A stretch of DNA of 64,000 nucleotides from Arthrobacter sp. PvP023 (GTDB lineage Bacteria; Actinomycetota; Actinomycetes; Actinomycetales; Micrococcaceae), in contig NZ_JAFIBI010000001.1 in assembly GCF_017832975.1 (NCBI RefSeq), positions 496,001-560,000 of the forward strand, in the 5' to 3' direction. Below, piece after piece: positions 8,688-17,291 of the stretch. The notes beneath the pieces were generated by a model, which did not search any database, was not told the origin of the DNA, and worked only from the letters and a program-made list of their open reading frames with translations. Position 1 is the stretch's first letter, and each line of letters starts with the position of its first letter. Position numbers and translations under genes: made by a program.

Positions 8688-8783
8688 GCATGAGCCGCGT
8701 TCGCGCCGTACGTTGCTGACGGCGCAGCCGGAGAACGACGACGGCGGGCGGGGCTTGGGGCCTTAACTGTCCGTTCGCGCTGG

Positions 8784-10328
8784 TCAGGCTTCGGACGCAA
8801 CCGTCCCGTCGTCGTACGTCAAACCGTCGTCGTACGTGAACCTGCCGGCAATCAGCGTCGCCGCCACCGGCATCGACGCGAACACCCCGTCCGATACCTC
8901 GAGCGGGTCGTCGTTGAGCACGGCGATGTCTGCGGGATCGCCCACGCTGATCCTGCGCAGTCCCCGGGCGGACGCCCCCAGGGCTTCCTCCCGGGTGATT
9001 GCCTGCTCCGGGTGCCAGGGGCCGCGTCCGTCCAGGCCGGACCGGGTGGTCGCGGCGGACATCGTAATCCACGGATCCAGGGGCGCCACCGGAGCGTCCG
9101 AACCCAGGGCCAGCGTGGCCCCGGCAGCCAGCAGCGACCGCAGCGGGAACGCGCGGTCGGTACGGTCACCCCAGTTGGCGTCGGCGGCGTCGCGGTCATC
9201 GAGGGCATGCGCCGGCTGGACGCTCGCCGTCAGGCCCAACCGACCAAAACGGGCGAAATCCTCCTGCCGGACAAACTGGGCATGTTCGATCCGTCCCCGG
9301 ATGCCCGCGGCCTCGAAGGCGTCCAGCGCCACCTGGTTCGCGGCGTCGCCGATGGCGTGGACTGCGGGGACGAAGCCGGCTTCCCTGGCCCGGACGAGCA
9401 GCGCCAGCAGTTCCGGTTCGCTAACGGTGAGCAGGCCCCGCCCGCCGTGCGGATAAGGGTCCACGCAGTAGGCGGTGCGCGTGTTGAGCGAGCCGTCGAT
9501 CAGCACCTTGAGCGGCCCCACCCGGAGCAGGCCGTTCCCACCGGGGATGTCCTGCCCTGTCCGCATGGCCCCGCGCCGCGCAAGGTCCAGATGCTCCGGA
9601 TAGACGCCAGCCTCCACTCGCAGGGAACCGAACCCGCCGCTGACCCGCCGCAGCCACACATCGCGGTTCCAGGTCATCTCGAAGTCCACCATCCCCACCA
9701 CCCCGCGGGCGGCGGCCTTCCGCGCCGCCTCATCGACCCAGGCGTCCACCACTGCGTCAGGCAGCCTGCCGAGCTCGCGGGTCAGGGCAAACGCCGCATC
9801 CTCCCGCAGCAGGCCGCCGACATCCACCTCCACCCCGTAGCGTTTGGCTGCGGCGCTGTTCAGCCAGACGCAGTGCAGGTCGTGGCTGATGAGCGCCGCA
9901 GGGCGGCCCTGTGTCGCAGCGTCGAGCATGGCCAGGCTGGGAACGTCCGCCCAGACGGCGTCACGGAAGCCTACGCCCACCAGCGTCGGGCCGCTGCCGC
10001 CGTCGTTCTCGCCGTGCACCGCAACGCTGAGACGACCGTCGGCGAGACGGGACCGAACGACGTCGACGGCGTCAGTTGCCGACGCGGCGTGCGACAGGTC
10101 GATGCGGTTGGCGGCCATGGCCCACTGGGTCATGTGCACATGCTCATCCCACAGGCCCGGGATGGCGTACCGGCCGCCGAAGTCAACGGTGCGGCCACCG
10201 CTCCGGTGCCCATCCGCCGCCGTTATCCGGGTGACCACACCCCCGGCAATGTGGATGTCCACACAGTCCCTACCACGGGGCTGCCGGACGGAGGCAAGGA
10301 CGAGATCGGGTGCAGCGGGTTCAGGCAT
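8784..10328 (-). CDS. YtcJ-like metal-dependent amidohydrolase
   Basis: This 514-residue amidohydrolase has the metal-binding motif DEHVHMTQW near residue 60 (H-x-H), VHAIGD at about 320, EHAQFVR at about 345 and the catalytic GSDAPV at about 410. The composite N- and C-terminal beta-sandwich (ending in ATLIAGRFTYDD) is typical of the YtcJ group. Such enzymes hydrolyse C-N bonds of small or cyclic amides; the substrate is unknown. It sits 12 bp downstream of the SRPBCC gene at 10341-10979 on the same strand and may be cotranscribed with it. Confidence 0.9.
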   Translation of the reverse strand: MPEPAAPDLVLASVRQPRGRDCVDIHIAGGVVTRITAADGHRSGGRTVDFGGRYAIPGLWDEHVHMTQWAMAANRIDLSHAASATDAVDVVRSRLADGRLSVAVHGENDGGSGPTLVGVGFRDAVWADVPSLAMLDAATQGRPAALISHDLHCVWLNSAAAKRYGVEVDVGGLLREDAAFALTRELGRLPDAVVDAWVDEAARKAAARGVVGMVDFEMTWNRDVWLRRVSGGFGSLRVEAGVYPEHLDLARRGAMRTGQDIPGGNGLLRVGPLKVLIDGSLNTRTAYCVDPYPHGGRGLLTVSEPELLALLVRAREAGFVPAVHAIGDAANQVALDAFEAAGIRGRIEHAQFVRQEDFARFGRLGLTASVQPAHALDDRDAADANWGDRTDRAFPLRSLLAAGATLALGSDAPVAPLDPWITMSAATTRSGLDGRGPWHPEQAITREEALGASARGLRRISVGDPADIAVLNDDPLEVSDGVFASMPVAATLIAGRFTYDDGLTYDDGTVASEA

Positions 10329-10340
10329 ACGGACAGGCTA

Positions 10341-10979
10341 CTAAGAGTTCCCCTCCGCGCGGGTCCTGATCCCGTGGAGCATGCGCCGGGACATGACGAA
10401 GCTGGCAACCTCCACCACCTCCACCATGCACCGGGCCCACCACTGCCGGTAGGCGTACCGTTCCCGCACCACCAAACGCGTGGTGCCGGCGGGCTGCGGC
10501 TGCAGGACAAACGCCCAGGTGAAGTCGAACGGCCCGGGCGGGGATCCGGGAGGAACGCGGAGTACCAGCGCGTTGCCCTGGTCCACCAACCCGATCTCCA
10601 GGTCCGCGGAAGCAGCCGGGGCCAGGTGAAAGCGGTCGCCTGCCTTGATGTCCTGCCACTCCGGGTGGATGCGGTCGGCGCTGTGGATGTCCAATCCGGC
10701 CAGGTTTTCCAGGAAGTCGTAGCTGTAGAGTCCACCGCGTCCCTGCCCCATCTGCGCCAGCCAAGGCCACACCTCATTCGCCGGAGCCTGGATGGTGATG
10801 GCCCGCGTGGACTGCAGGTCCGCAGTGGACAGGAGGTCGTCGCCCGGCAGCCCGCCGTCGGCTTCGGCGTCCGTGGCGCCCCAGCGCAACTGAAAGCGCC
10901 GGAACAGGAAGGCGGATGCCACGAGCCAGGCGAACACTGCGGGCTTGGAAAAATGTTTCACGGTCCATGGCTTCGTCAT
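10341..10979 (-). CDS. SRPBCC-like protein with N-terminal membrane segment
   Basis: The protein has 212 residues from the ATG at 10979, with GGAG 9 bp upstream. A hydrophobic stretch, PAVFAWLVASAFLF, at about residues 12-25 could anchor it in the membrane. The remainder (TITIQAPANEVWPWLAQMG, SYDFLENLAGL) resembles polyketide cyclase/SRPBCC-type domains of actinobacteria. Function unknown. It is the likely first gene of a two-gene unit with the amidohydrolase. Confidence 0.75.
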   Translation of the reverse strand: MTKPWTVKHFSKPAVFAWLVASAFLFRRFQLRWGATDAEADGGLPGDDLLSTADLQSTRAITIQAPANEVWPWLAQMGQGRGGLYSYDFLENLAGLDIHSADRIHPEWQDIKAGDRFHLAPAASADLEIGLVDQGNALVLRVPPGSPPGPFDFTWAFVLQPQPAGTTRLVVRERYAYRQWWARCMVEVVEVASFVMSRRMLHGIRTRAEGNS

Positions 10980-11255
10980 CGGGCAATTCTCCAGACCGCC
11001 GATTCCCCTGTCACGGGCCATAAGCCCCGGGCGGCGCTGTGGTTCGCCCATGCAGGCCTCCGCATTGGGGTCTTTCGTCCCTTACCGTTGCTGCGCGGCG
11101 CCGCCATCCTTGATGTGGGGCATCTCACGCCTGCGTTACTCACGCACGCACCTTGGGGAGGGGAAATGCTTCGCCGATCAACACCAGGTCTCGCTACAAC
11201 ATTGGGGAAGGGCTGGCGCAGTGCGCCTCCCGGACATAGCAGGAGACCCGGCTTC

Positions 11256-11657
11256 ATGAATCAGCACGCCCGAACTGTCCTGGGTACTCGACCCTCCGTC
11301 CTCTCCCGTCATGGAGCCCAATCCACTACGCACTACGAGCACTCTGACCACCGGCTTAAAGTGGTGGTCCGCATTGAAGCGGACCTGGAGGCTGCCAGTA
11401 TGGAAGTCCGTGGCGTCGTGACGGGGGCCAACCTTCGCGCCCTGTACGTGGTCGCGCGGCGCACCACTTCACTGCTGCACGGCAAAGAACTCACCATCGA
11501 TCTGTCCCGCGCCCGGGTCACCGACACGGTCCTTGAACAACTCCGCGAATGCGCCCGCCTGTCCCGGCTGGCATCCGGAGTGGACCGTTCGGTGGTCGCG
11601 TGCCACGTGAAGATCGTGGACCCCGGTTTTATCCACAGAGTCAAGGAGGTCGCATGA
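11256..11657 (+). CDS. Small STAS-like hypothetical protein
   Basis: The protein has 133 residues. The ATG at 11256 is preceded by AGGAG at 11241-11245; the enormous open frame running upstream is antisense to the amidohydrolase and is not real. From residue 35 on, the alternating pattern LKVVVRIEADLEAAS, MEVRGVVTGANLRALY, ELTIDLSRARVTDTVLEQL resembles the STAS fold of anti-sigma-factor antagonists. The usual phosphoacceptor Ser is not obvious. Its TGA overlaps the ATG of the following alcohol dehydrogenase, so the two are translationally coupled. Confidence 0.65.
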   Translation: MNQHARTVLGTRPSVLSRHGAQSTTHYEHSDHRLKVVVRIEADLEAASMEVRGVVTGANLRALYVVARRTTSLLHGKELTIDLSRARVTDTVLEQLRECARLSRLASGVDRSVVACHVKIVDPGFIHRVKEVA

Positions 11658-12709
11658 AAGCGCTCGTCTACGGCGGTCCCGGCGAAAAATCATGGACCGA
11701 CGTCCCGGATCCCGCCATCCAGAACCCCAGCGACGTAATCGTCAAGGTGGACACCACCACCATCTGTGGAACGGACCTGCACATCCTCAAGGGGGATGTG
11801 CCTGCAGTTCAGAAAGGCCGGATCCTGGGACACGAAGGCGTGGGAACCATCACCGAGGTGGGCTCCTCGGTCACCAGCCTAAAAGTGGGGGACCGGGTCA
11901 TCATCTCCTGCATCAAGTCCTGCGGCCACTGCGCCAACTGCAAGACCGGCCTTTACTCGCACTGCATGGGCGAGGAAGGGGCAGCAGGCATCGGTTGGGT
12001 CTTCGGACACCTGATCGACGGTACGCAGGCTGAATACGTGCGCGTCCCGTACGCGGAGAACTCGCTGCACCTTCTCCCCGAAGGGGTCAGCGACGACCAG
12101 GCCGTGATGCTCTCCGACATCCTGCCCACCGGCTTTGAAATCGGTGTGCAGTACGGGCGGGTCAAACCGGGGGACACCGTGGCGGTTGTAGGCGCGGGGC
12201 CGGTCGGGTTGGCAGCAATCGCCACCGCCGGGCTGTACGGCGCGGCAACCATCATCGCTATAGACCTTGACGCGAACCGGCTGGAAAAGTCCCGCGAATT
12301 CGGCGCCACCGACGTGGTGCTCTCCGGCGACGCCGACTGGAAGGAACAGGTGCTGGCGCTCACGGACGGACAGGGCGTTGATGTGGCCATTGAAGCGGTG
12401 GGCATCCCGGCGACCTTCACCATGTGTGCGGACATCGTCCGCCCCGGCGGCAACGTGGCCAACGTTGGCGTGCATGGCAAGTCCGTCGAACTCCATGTGG
12501 AAAACCTCTGGATCCAGAACATCAACATCAGCATGGGCCTGGTCAATGCCAACACCACGCCGATGCTCCTCAAGCTGGTGGCCCAGAAGAAGGTTCCGGC
12601 CGAGAAATTCGCCACCCACCACTTCACGTTCGACCAGTTCATGGACGCCTATGACACATTCGCCCGCGCCGCCGAAACCAAGGCCCTCAAAGTCGTGATC
12701 ACGGCGTGA
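11654..12709 (+). CDS. Zinc-dependent alcohol dehydrogenase (MDR family)
   Basis: This is a 351-residue medium-chain dehydrogenase. Catalytic zinc ligands are seen in ICGTDLH and GHEGVG, the structural zinc site in CGHCANCKTGLYSHC, and the Rossmann glycine motif in VVGAGPVGLAAI at about residue 175, followed by IAIDLD, which favours NAD. Enzymes of this layout oxidise secondary alcohols or short diols. AAGGAGGT at 11643-11650 is a near-perfect ribosome-binding site. It overlaps the STAS-like gene by 4 bp and is followed by a hairpin at 12717-12740. Confidence 0.93.
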   Translation: MKALVYGGPGEKSWTDVPDPAIQNPSDVIVKVDTTTICGTDLHILKGDVPAVQKGRILGHEGVGTITEVGSSVTSLKVGDRVIISCIKSCGHCANCKTGLYSHCMGEEGAAGIGWVFGHLIDGTQAEYVRVPYAENSLHLLPEGVSDDQAVMLSDILPTGFEIGVQYGRVKPGDTVAVVGAGPVGLAAIATAGLYGAATIIAIDLDANRLEKSREFGATDVVLSGDADWKEQVLALTDGQGVDVAIEAVGIPATFTMCADIVRPGGNVANVGVHGKSVELHVENLWIQNINISMGLVNANTTPMLLKLVAQKKVPAEKFATHHFTFDQFMDAYDTFARAAETKALKVVITA

Positions 12710-12716
12710 AAGCGTC

Positions 12717-12740
12717 CCGCCCGCTCAAAAGAGCGGGCGG
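12717..12740 (+). terminator. Hairpin after the alcohol dehydrogenase gene
   Basis: The arms CCGCCCGCTC and GAGCGGGCGG pair perfectly over 10 bp around an AAAA loop, 7 bp after the stop codon. There is no T-run, which is common for terminators in high-GC actinobacteria. Confidence 0.6.
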
Positions 12741-12784
12741 ATAAAGCCCCGGGGGGCCAAGCAAGAGGCAAGAAAGGACTGGCC

Positions 12785-14449
12785 ATGAAACCAGGCCGGA
12801 TAGTCATGCTGGTGCTCGGCACCCTCGCCGCACTGATGGGGCTTGGGCTGCTGACAGCTGCCGGCGCCGTCGGATGGGTCAACTTCCAGCAGCGTGACAA
12901 TGGATTTTTGACCACACCCACAGAGCGCTACGACGTGGCCACGCGTGCCATCACCTCGCCCGGCCTGAACGTCCTGGTGGACGAGGAACTGCCGGACGTC
13001 CTGCCGGTGGACAGTGCGGGCCGGTTGCTGTTGCGCGGGGCGTCGGCGTCCGGCCAACAGATCTTTATCGGCATCGGACCCCAGGAGGACGTGGCCCGGT
13101 ACCTGGACAACGTCCGGCATTCCGAAATCACCGAGTTGAAGTCCTACCCGTTCCGCGTCCAGTACCGTGAGGTCCCCGGCGACGCCGTACCCGCTGCCCC
13201 GGGCGCCCAGTCATTCTGGTCCACGTCCGCCCAGGGAACCGGAACCCAACAGATTGAGTGGGACCTGCGCAGCGGCCGCTGGGCAGTGGTGGTTATGAAC
13301 GCCGACGGCGCCGCTCCGGTTTCCGTGGACCTGCAGGCGGGCGTCCGGTCCGATCTGTTGTGGCCGGTCTTCATCGGGCTCCTGATCGGCGGCATCGTCC
13401 TGCTGGCGGTGGGTGTGCCGCTGATTGTTGCCGGCGCCGCAGGGCTCGGCAGGCACGGCCCGCCGCCGCATTACCCGGCGGCCGCGCCCCCGGGCCCCGG
13501 GCCCGTGCCAGTAGGCCCGGACGCCCATGCCCCGTACGCCACGGCCGCAGCAGCGATACCGCCCGGAGGCGGCCGTACGCCGCTGCCCACTGACCCGCAG
13601 CCCTCGGACACCTCCCGCTATCCCGTGCGGCTGAATGGCTACCTTGACCCCGGGCTTTCCCGCGGCATGTGGCTGATCAAGTGGTTCCTGGCCATTCCGC
13701 ACTACATCGTGCTGTTCTTCCTGTGGTTCGCCTTCTTCGTGACCACCATCGTGTCCGGCTTTGCCATCCTGTTCACCGGCCGCTACCCGCGCTCGCTGTT
13801 CAACTTTAACGTGGGCGTCCTGCGGTGGAACTGGCGGGTGGCCTTCTACGCCTACGCTGCGATCGGGACGGACCGTTATCCGCCCTTCACGCTGGCGCGG
13901 ACCGACTACCCGGCAGATTTTGACGTCGAGTACCCCGAGCACCTCTCCCGCGGCCTGGTGCTGGTCAAGTGGTGGCTGTTGGCCCTTCCCCAACTCCTGA
14001 TCGTCGCCGCCTTCTCAGGCGCGGCAAGCACCTGGGGCGACCGGCGTACATGGGTGGATGGCAGATGGGTGGACGGCACCTGGGTTGATGGAACCTGGGT
14101 GGGATACCAGGGCGGCGGCGGGGTCTCGCTGATCGGCCTGCTGGTGATTGTGGCCGGGTTCAGCCTGCTGTTTACGGGGCGCTTCGGCCGGAGGCTTTTT
14201 GACCTGCTGATCGGCCTGAACCGTTGGACCCACCGCGTTATTGCCTACGTGGCGCTGATGCGGGACGAGTATCCGCCCTTCCGCCTCGACATGGGGCCGA
14301 CGGATCCGGCCGACGCTCCGCCGGCAGGCTATCTGCCGCCGCCGGTCCCTGCCTCGCAATCCACCGTGCCCCCCGGCTCTCCTCCGCCCCCGGCCACGGA
14401 ACCGCCTCCGCCTCCGGGGCCCCCGCGTGCGGAGCCTCCGAGTGGGTGA
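12785..14449 (+). CDS. DUF4389-domain membrane protein
   Basis: This is a 554-residue integral membrane protein. It has an N-terminal membrane segment (residues 5-30), an extracytoplasmic region, a second membrane segment near 200, a Pro/Gly-rich linker, and two tandem DUF4389 units (about 275-365 and 375-510). Each unit has paired hydrophobic helices and a YPPF-type end (DRYPPFTL, DEYPPFRL). The second unit contains an insert of four WVDG-like repeats. The tail is very Pro-rich. The function of DUF4389 is unknown. The ATG at 12785 follows an AAGAAAGGA segment. Confidence 0.85.
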   Translation: MKPGRIVMLVLGTLAALMGLGLLTAAGAVGWVNFQQRDNGFLTTPTERYDVATRAITSPGLNVLVDEELPDVLPVDSAGRLLLRGASASGQQIFIGIGPQEDVARYLDNVRHSEITELKSYPFRVQYREVPGDAVPAAPGAQSFWSTSAQGTGTQQIEWDLRSGRWAVVVMNADGAAPVSVDLQAGVRSDLLWPVFIGLLIGGIVLLAVGVPLIVAGAAGLGRHGPPPHYPAAAPPGPGPVPVGPDAHAPYATAAAAIPPGGGRTPLPTDPQPSDTSRYPVRLNGYLDPGLSRGMWLIKWFLAIPHYIVLFFLWFAFFVTTIVSGFAILFTGRYPRSLFNFNVGVLRWNWRVAFYAYAAIGTDRYPPFTLARTDYPADFDVEYPEHLSRGLVLVKWWLLALPQLLIVAAFSGAASTWGDRRTWVDGRWVDGTWVDGTWVGYQGGGGVSLIGLLVIVAGFSLLFTGRFGRRLFDLLIGLNRWTHRVIAYVALMRDEYPPFRLDMGPTDPADAPPAGYLPPPVPASQSTVPPGSPPPPATEPPPPPGPPRAEPPSG

Positions 14450-14456
14450 CCCTGCT

Positions 14457-15035
14457 ATGCCGCAGGAAAACGCTCCCGTGCCCGGCGGTCTCCTGCAGGG
14501 CCGGACCGCCCTGGTCTACGGCGCCGGCGGTCCCGTCGGAGGCGCCGTAGCCCGGGCGTTCGCGGCGGAAGGTGCGGAGGTCTTCCTGGCCGGGCGCACG
14601 GAGTCCCGTCCCGTCATCGCAGCTACCCGGACCCACTTCCTCACCACCCGCGCCGCGGCGCGGCACATGATCAGGCAGGGATCCGGTGTGGTTCTGATGT
14701 TCGGCGGCTCGGGTCCGCAGACCCTGCGCGGGCTGGGCGGGTTCAAGATTGCGCTGGATGCCATGGAAGGGCAGCGCCGGCAGTGGGCGCTGGAACTGGG
14801 CAAGAGCGGCATCCGCGTGGTCACGATGGTGACGGGCGGGATAGTGGAAACACTTCCCTGGCAGACCGAGGGCCGCGAAGAGATCGTGGAGGAAATCACC
14901 AGGAGCGCGCACCTGAACCGGACAGCAACGCTGGAGGACGTGGGCAACGTGGCGGTGTTCATCGCCTCGGACCGGGCCGGCGCCATCACCGACGCCACAG
15001 TGAATATTTCCTGCGGCGCGATTGTGGACTACTGA
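14457..15035 (+). CDS. Short-chain dehydrogenase/reductase, internally shortened
   Basis: The protein has 192 residues, whereas SDRs are normally about 250. The NAD(P) motif GAGGPVGGAVARAFA is intact at about residues 18-32, and the C-terminal half (TTRAAARHMIRQGSGVV to TVNISCGAIVDY) is intact. After VFLAGRTES the sequence jumps straight to RPVIAATRTHFL. The region normally holding strands 3 and 4, including the NNAG-like motif, is missing, which suggests an in-frame deletion of roughly 60-70 codons. The canonical YxxxK is also not visible (GGFKIALDAME in its place). It is probably inactive or altered. Confidence 0.7.
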   Translation: MPQENAPVPGGLLQGRTALVYGAGGPVGGAVARAFAAEGAEVFLAGRTESRPVIAATRTHFLTTRAAARHMIRQGSGVVLMFGGSGPQTLRGLGGFKIALDAMEGQRRQWALELGKSGIRVVTMVTGGIVETLPWQTEGREEIVEEITRSAHLNRTATLEDVGNVAVFIASDRAGAITDATVNISCGAIVDY

Positions 15036-15463
15036 GCCCTCGCCCCGCCGTCCCGGTCACGTTCCGACAGGAGCTGCCGCAGTTCATGGAGGATTTCCAA
15101 CTGCTGGTTGTTGATGGCCGTGAGCTTCTGGATTTCGTCTTCCGCCTGCAAATCGGTGTCGTAATCGTGCTGGGCCATGGCGGCCGCGATCGCATCCTGC
15201 CGCTTGGCGGCAATGAGCAGGATGGCACCTTGCAGGCCGGCCAGCATGGACAGGAACAAGTTCAGCAGGATGTAGGGGTAGGGATCCCAGGCTCTGTCCG
15301 CAAGGGCCAACGAATTTACGAGTGCCCACACCACCATGGACAAGATGAAGAGTCCCACGAACGGCCAGCTGCCCATGCCGTTGCGCAGGACGTCGGCGGC
15401 GCGCTGTCCCCTGCTCAGCCCCGCCTTGTGCTCGGCGTGCCACGTGTTCTTGTGCTCGGTCAT
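15029..15463 (-). CDS. DUF1003 membrane protein
   Basis: The protein has 144 residues from the ATG at 15463. Two hydrophobic helices (FVGLFILSMVVWALVNSL and LLNLFLSMLAGLQGAILLI) flank a PYPYILLN turn, the DUF1003 signature. A charged C-terminal helix (DLQAEDEIQKL and onward) may form a coiled coil. Function unknown. It overlaps the end of the convergent SDR gene by 7 bp. Confidence 0.85.
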   Translation of the reverse strand: MTEHKNTWHAEHKAGLSRGQRAADVLRNGMGSWPFVGLFILSMVVWALVNSLALADRAWDPYPYILLNLFLSMLAGLQGAILLIAAKRQDAIAAAMAQHDYDTDLQAEDEIQKLTAINNQQLEILHELRQLLSERDRDGGARAQ

Positions 15464-15503
15464 GTGCCCAGCGTAGGCGCTGGAGCACGCGCGGCCGGGA
15501 CTC

Positions 15504-16163
15504 CTAGGCCACCAGGTTGTCCGCGGCGGTGTCCATGTGTTCGCGGATGGTCTTGCGGGCCAGGGAGGCGTCCCCGGTTTCGATGGCGGCCACGATGTCG
15601 TGATGGCGGTCCACACTCATGTTCGAGACACCCTTTTCCAGCCCGGCAAACATTATGGACATCCGGATGGAACCTTCCAGCGACTCCCAGGAGTGGAGCA
15701 GCGTCTCGTTGCCGGTCAGGCGGCACAGGGTGCGGTGGAACTCGAGGTCTGACTCGATCCGCTCTTCCAGGGTGCCCTTGGTGGCGGCTTCCATGGCGCC
15801 GATGGCCTCGCGTAGCGACCCGATCACATGCTGGCGGTCCGGCAGCTCACACAGCGTGCGGGCAGCCAGCGATTCCAGCGCCGCCCGCACGGAATAGATG
15901 TCCCGGATTTCCTTGGCATCGAGGTGCCGGACGGAGAGGCGGCCCCGCGGGCCCGCTGACAGCAGGCCCTCCTGCTCAAGCTGCCGCAACGCCTCCCGCA
16001 GGGTCCCCCGGCTGATCTGGAGCATGTCCGAGAGTTCGGTTTCCACCAAGTGCCGGCCGGGTTCCAGCTCACCGCTGGTGATGGCGGTGCGCAGCGCGGA
16101 GAGGGCCTGCTCGCGGAGGCTTTTCTTCTGCAGTCCCAGCAGGGGTGCTGTTGCTCCGGCCAT
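15504..16163 (-). CDS. GntR/FCD regulator of the adjacent sugar catabolic island
   Basis: The protein has 219 residues: a winged helix at about 15-80 (LSDMLQISRGTLREALRQLE) and an FCD domain at about 90-210, with candidate ligands in DLEFHRTLC and DRHHDIVAA. It lies 120 bp downstream of the transketolase genes but has its own promoter with a perfect inverted repeat (16190-16205). The same motif recurs at the divergent MFS/isomerase promoters, so this protein is the likely repressor of the whole island. The effector is probably a sugar-phosphate or sugar-acid intermediate. Confidence 0.9.
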   Translation of the reverse strand: MAGATAPLLGLQKKSLREQALSALRTAITSGELEPGRHLVETELSDMLQISRGTLREALRQLEQEGLLSAGPRGRLSVRHLDAKEIRDIYSVRAALESLAARTLCELPDRQHVIGSLREAIGAMEAATKGTLEERIESDLEFHRTLCRLTGNETLLHSWESLEGSIRMSIMFAGLEKGVSNMSVDRHHDIVAAIETGDASLARKTIREHMDTAADNLVA

Positions 16164-16189
16164 TGTGGCACTTCCTCAATGTCAGGGGT

Positions 16190-16221
16190 CGACTGTTTAC
16201 AGTCGGTTGGTTAACTGTTGA
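16190..16221. promoter_or_regulatory. GntR-type operator at the gntR promoter
   Basis: CGACTGTTTACAGTCG at 16190-16205 is a perfect inverted repeat with 7-bp arms. TTAACTGTTGA at 16211-16221 is a second, degenerate site. It lies 27 bp upstream of the gntR start, consistent with autorepression. Related sites occur at 19581-19666. Confidence 0.65.
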
Positions 16222-16283
16222 TGTTACGGCAGAAGCGCGGAGCGGTGTTGTAACCGGGTCCGCGCTTCCGCCGGTCGTTCTGG

Positions 16284-17291
16284 CTAGCCCAGCTCCGCGA
16301 GCACTTTCGCCACGATCCGCTGGACCGAGAGGCCGTAGCGCTCGTGCAGGGTGGGCAAAGCGCCGGCATCGAGGAACTCGTCCGGCAGTGCCACGGGCAC
16401 CACCCGCTTGCCCAGTCCCGCGGTGACGACGGCGGACGCGACTGTTTCGAACAGCCCGCCGATCACGCTGTGGTTTTCCAGCGTCACTGCGAGACGGTCG
16501 GTGTTGATCTCGGCGAGGACGGTCGCGGCGTCGAACGGTTTGATGGTGGGGGTATGGACGACGGCGACGTCCACGTTGTGTTCGGCCAGCGCCTTGGCTG
16601 CCTGCAGCGCCCGCATGGTCATGAGCCCGCTGGAGATGAAGACGACGTCGTTCCCGCCGCGCAGGACCTTTGCCTTGCCGAGCTCGAAGGTGTAGCCGTA
16701 TTCGTCCAGCACGGTGGGCACGTTTCCGCGGAGCAGCCGCAGGTACGTGGGCCCCTCGCTGGCCGCGAGCTGGGGCACGGCCTGTTCGATGTCGATCGAG
16801 TCGCAGGGGTCCACGATGGTCAGGTTGGGCATGCCGCGGAAGATCGCCATGTCCTCGGTGGCCTGGTGGCTGGGGCCGTAGCCGGTGGTCAGGCCCGGCA
16901 GGCCGCCCACGATGTTCACGTTCAGGTTCGGTTCGGCGCTGTCCAGGCAGAGAAAATCGTAGGCCCGGCGGGCGGCGAAGACGGAGTAGGTGGACGCGAA
17001 AGGCACCAGTCCGGTTTCGGCCAGTCCCGCGGCCGCCCCGAAGAGCAGCTGCTCGGCCATGCCCATCTGGAAGAACCGTTCCGGGAAGGCTTGCGCGAAG
17101 ATGTGCATGTCCGTGTATTTGCCCAGGTCCGCGGTGAGGCCGACGATCTTGTCGTTCTCCTGCGCAGCCTTCACCAGTGCGTGTCCGAATGGCGCGGAGG
17201 CCGTTTTCTGGCCGGGATCGGCGAAGGACGCGATCATGGCCGATGTCTTCAGCTTGGGGGCGGTGCCCTTTACAGCGGCTGCTGTGCTCAT
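16284..17291 (-). CDS. Transketolase C-terminal subunit (pyrimidine-binding and C domains)
   Basis: The protein has 335 residues and corresponds to the second half of transketolase. The PYR-domain signature GMAEQLLFGAAAGLAETG with FASTYSVFAARRAYDF is at about 80-125, and the C-terminal domain begins near 205. It pairs with the N-terminal half encoded by the preceding gene, overlapping it by 4 bp (ATGA). Split transketolases act on specialised ketose phosphates, for example in the apulose-4-phosphate pathway, or recycle erythrose 4-phosphate. Its place in the island suggests it processes the end product of the neighbouring kinase/isomerase route. Confidence 0.92.
   Translation of the reverse strand: MSTAAAVKGTAPKLKTSAMIASFADPGQKTASAPFGHALVKAAQENDKIVGLTADLGKYTDMHIFAQAFPERFFQMGMAEQLLFGAAAGLAETGLVPFASTYSVFAARRAYDFLCLDSAEPNLNVNIVGGLPGLTTGYGPSHQATEDMAIFRGMPNLTIVDPCDSIDIEQAVPQLAASEGPTYLRLLRGNVPTVLDEYGYTFELGKAKVLRGGNDVVFISSGLMTMRALQAAKALAEHNVDVAVVHTPTIKPFDAATVLAEINTDRLAVTLENHSVIGGLFETVASAVVTAGLGKRVVPVALPDEFLDAGALPTLHERYGLSVQRIVAKVLAELG

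Noticed and set aside
9012..11657. 881-codon plus-strand open frame
   Set aside because: Its first 2.2 kb is antisense to the clearly coding amidohydrolase and SRPBCC genes. Only the last 133 codons, from the ATG at 11256, are protein-like.
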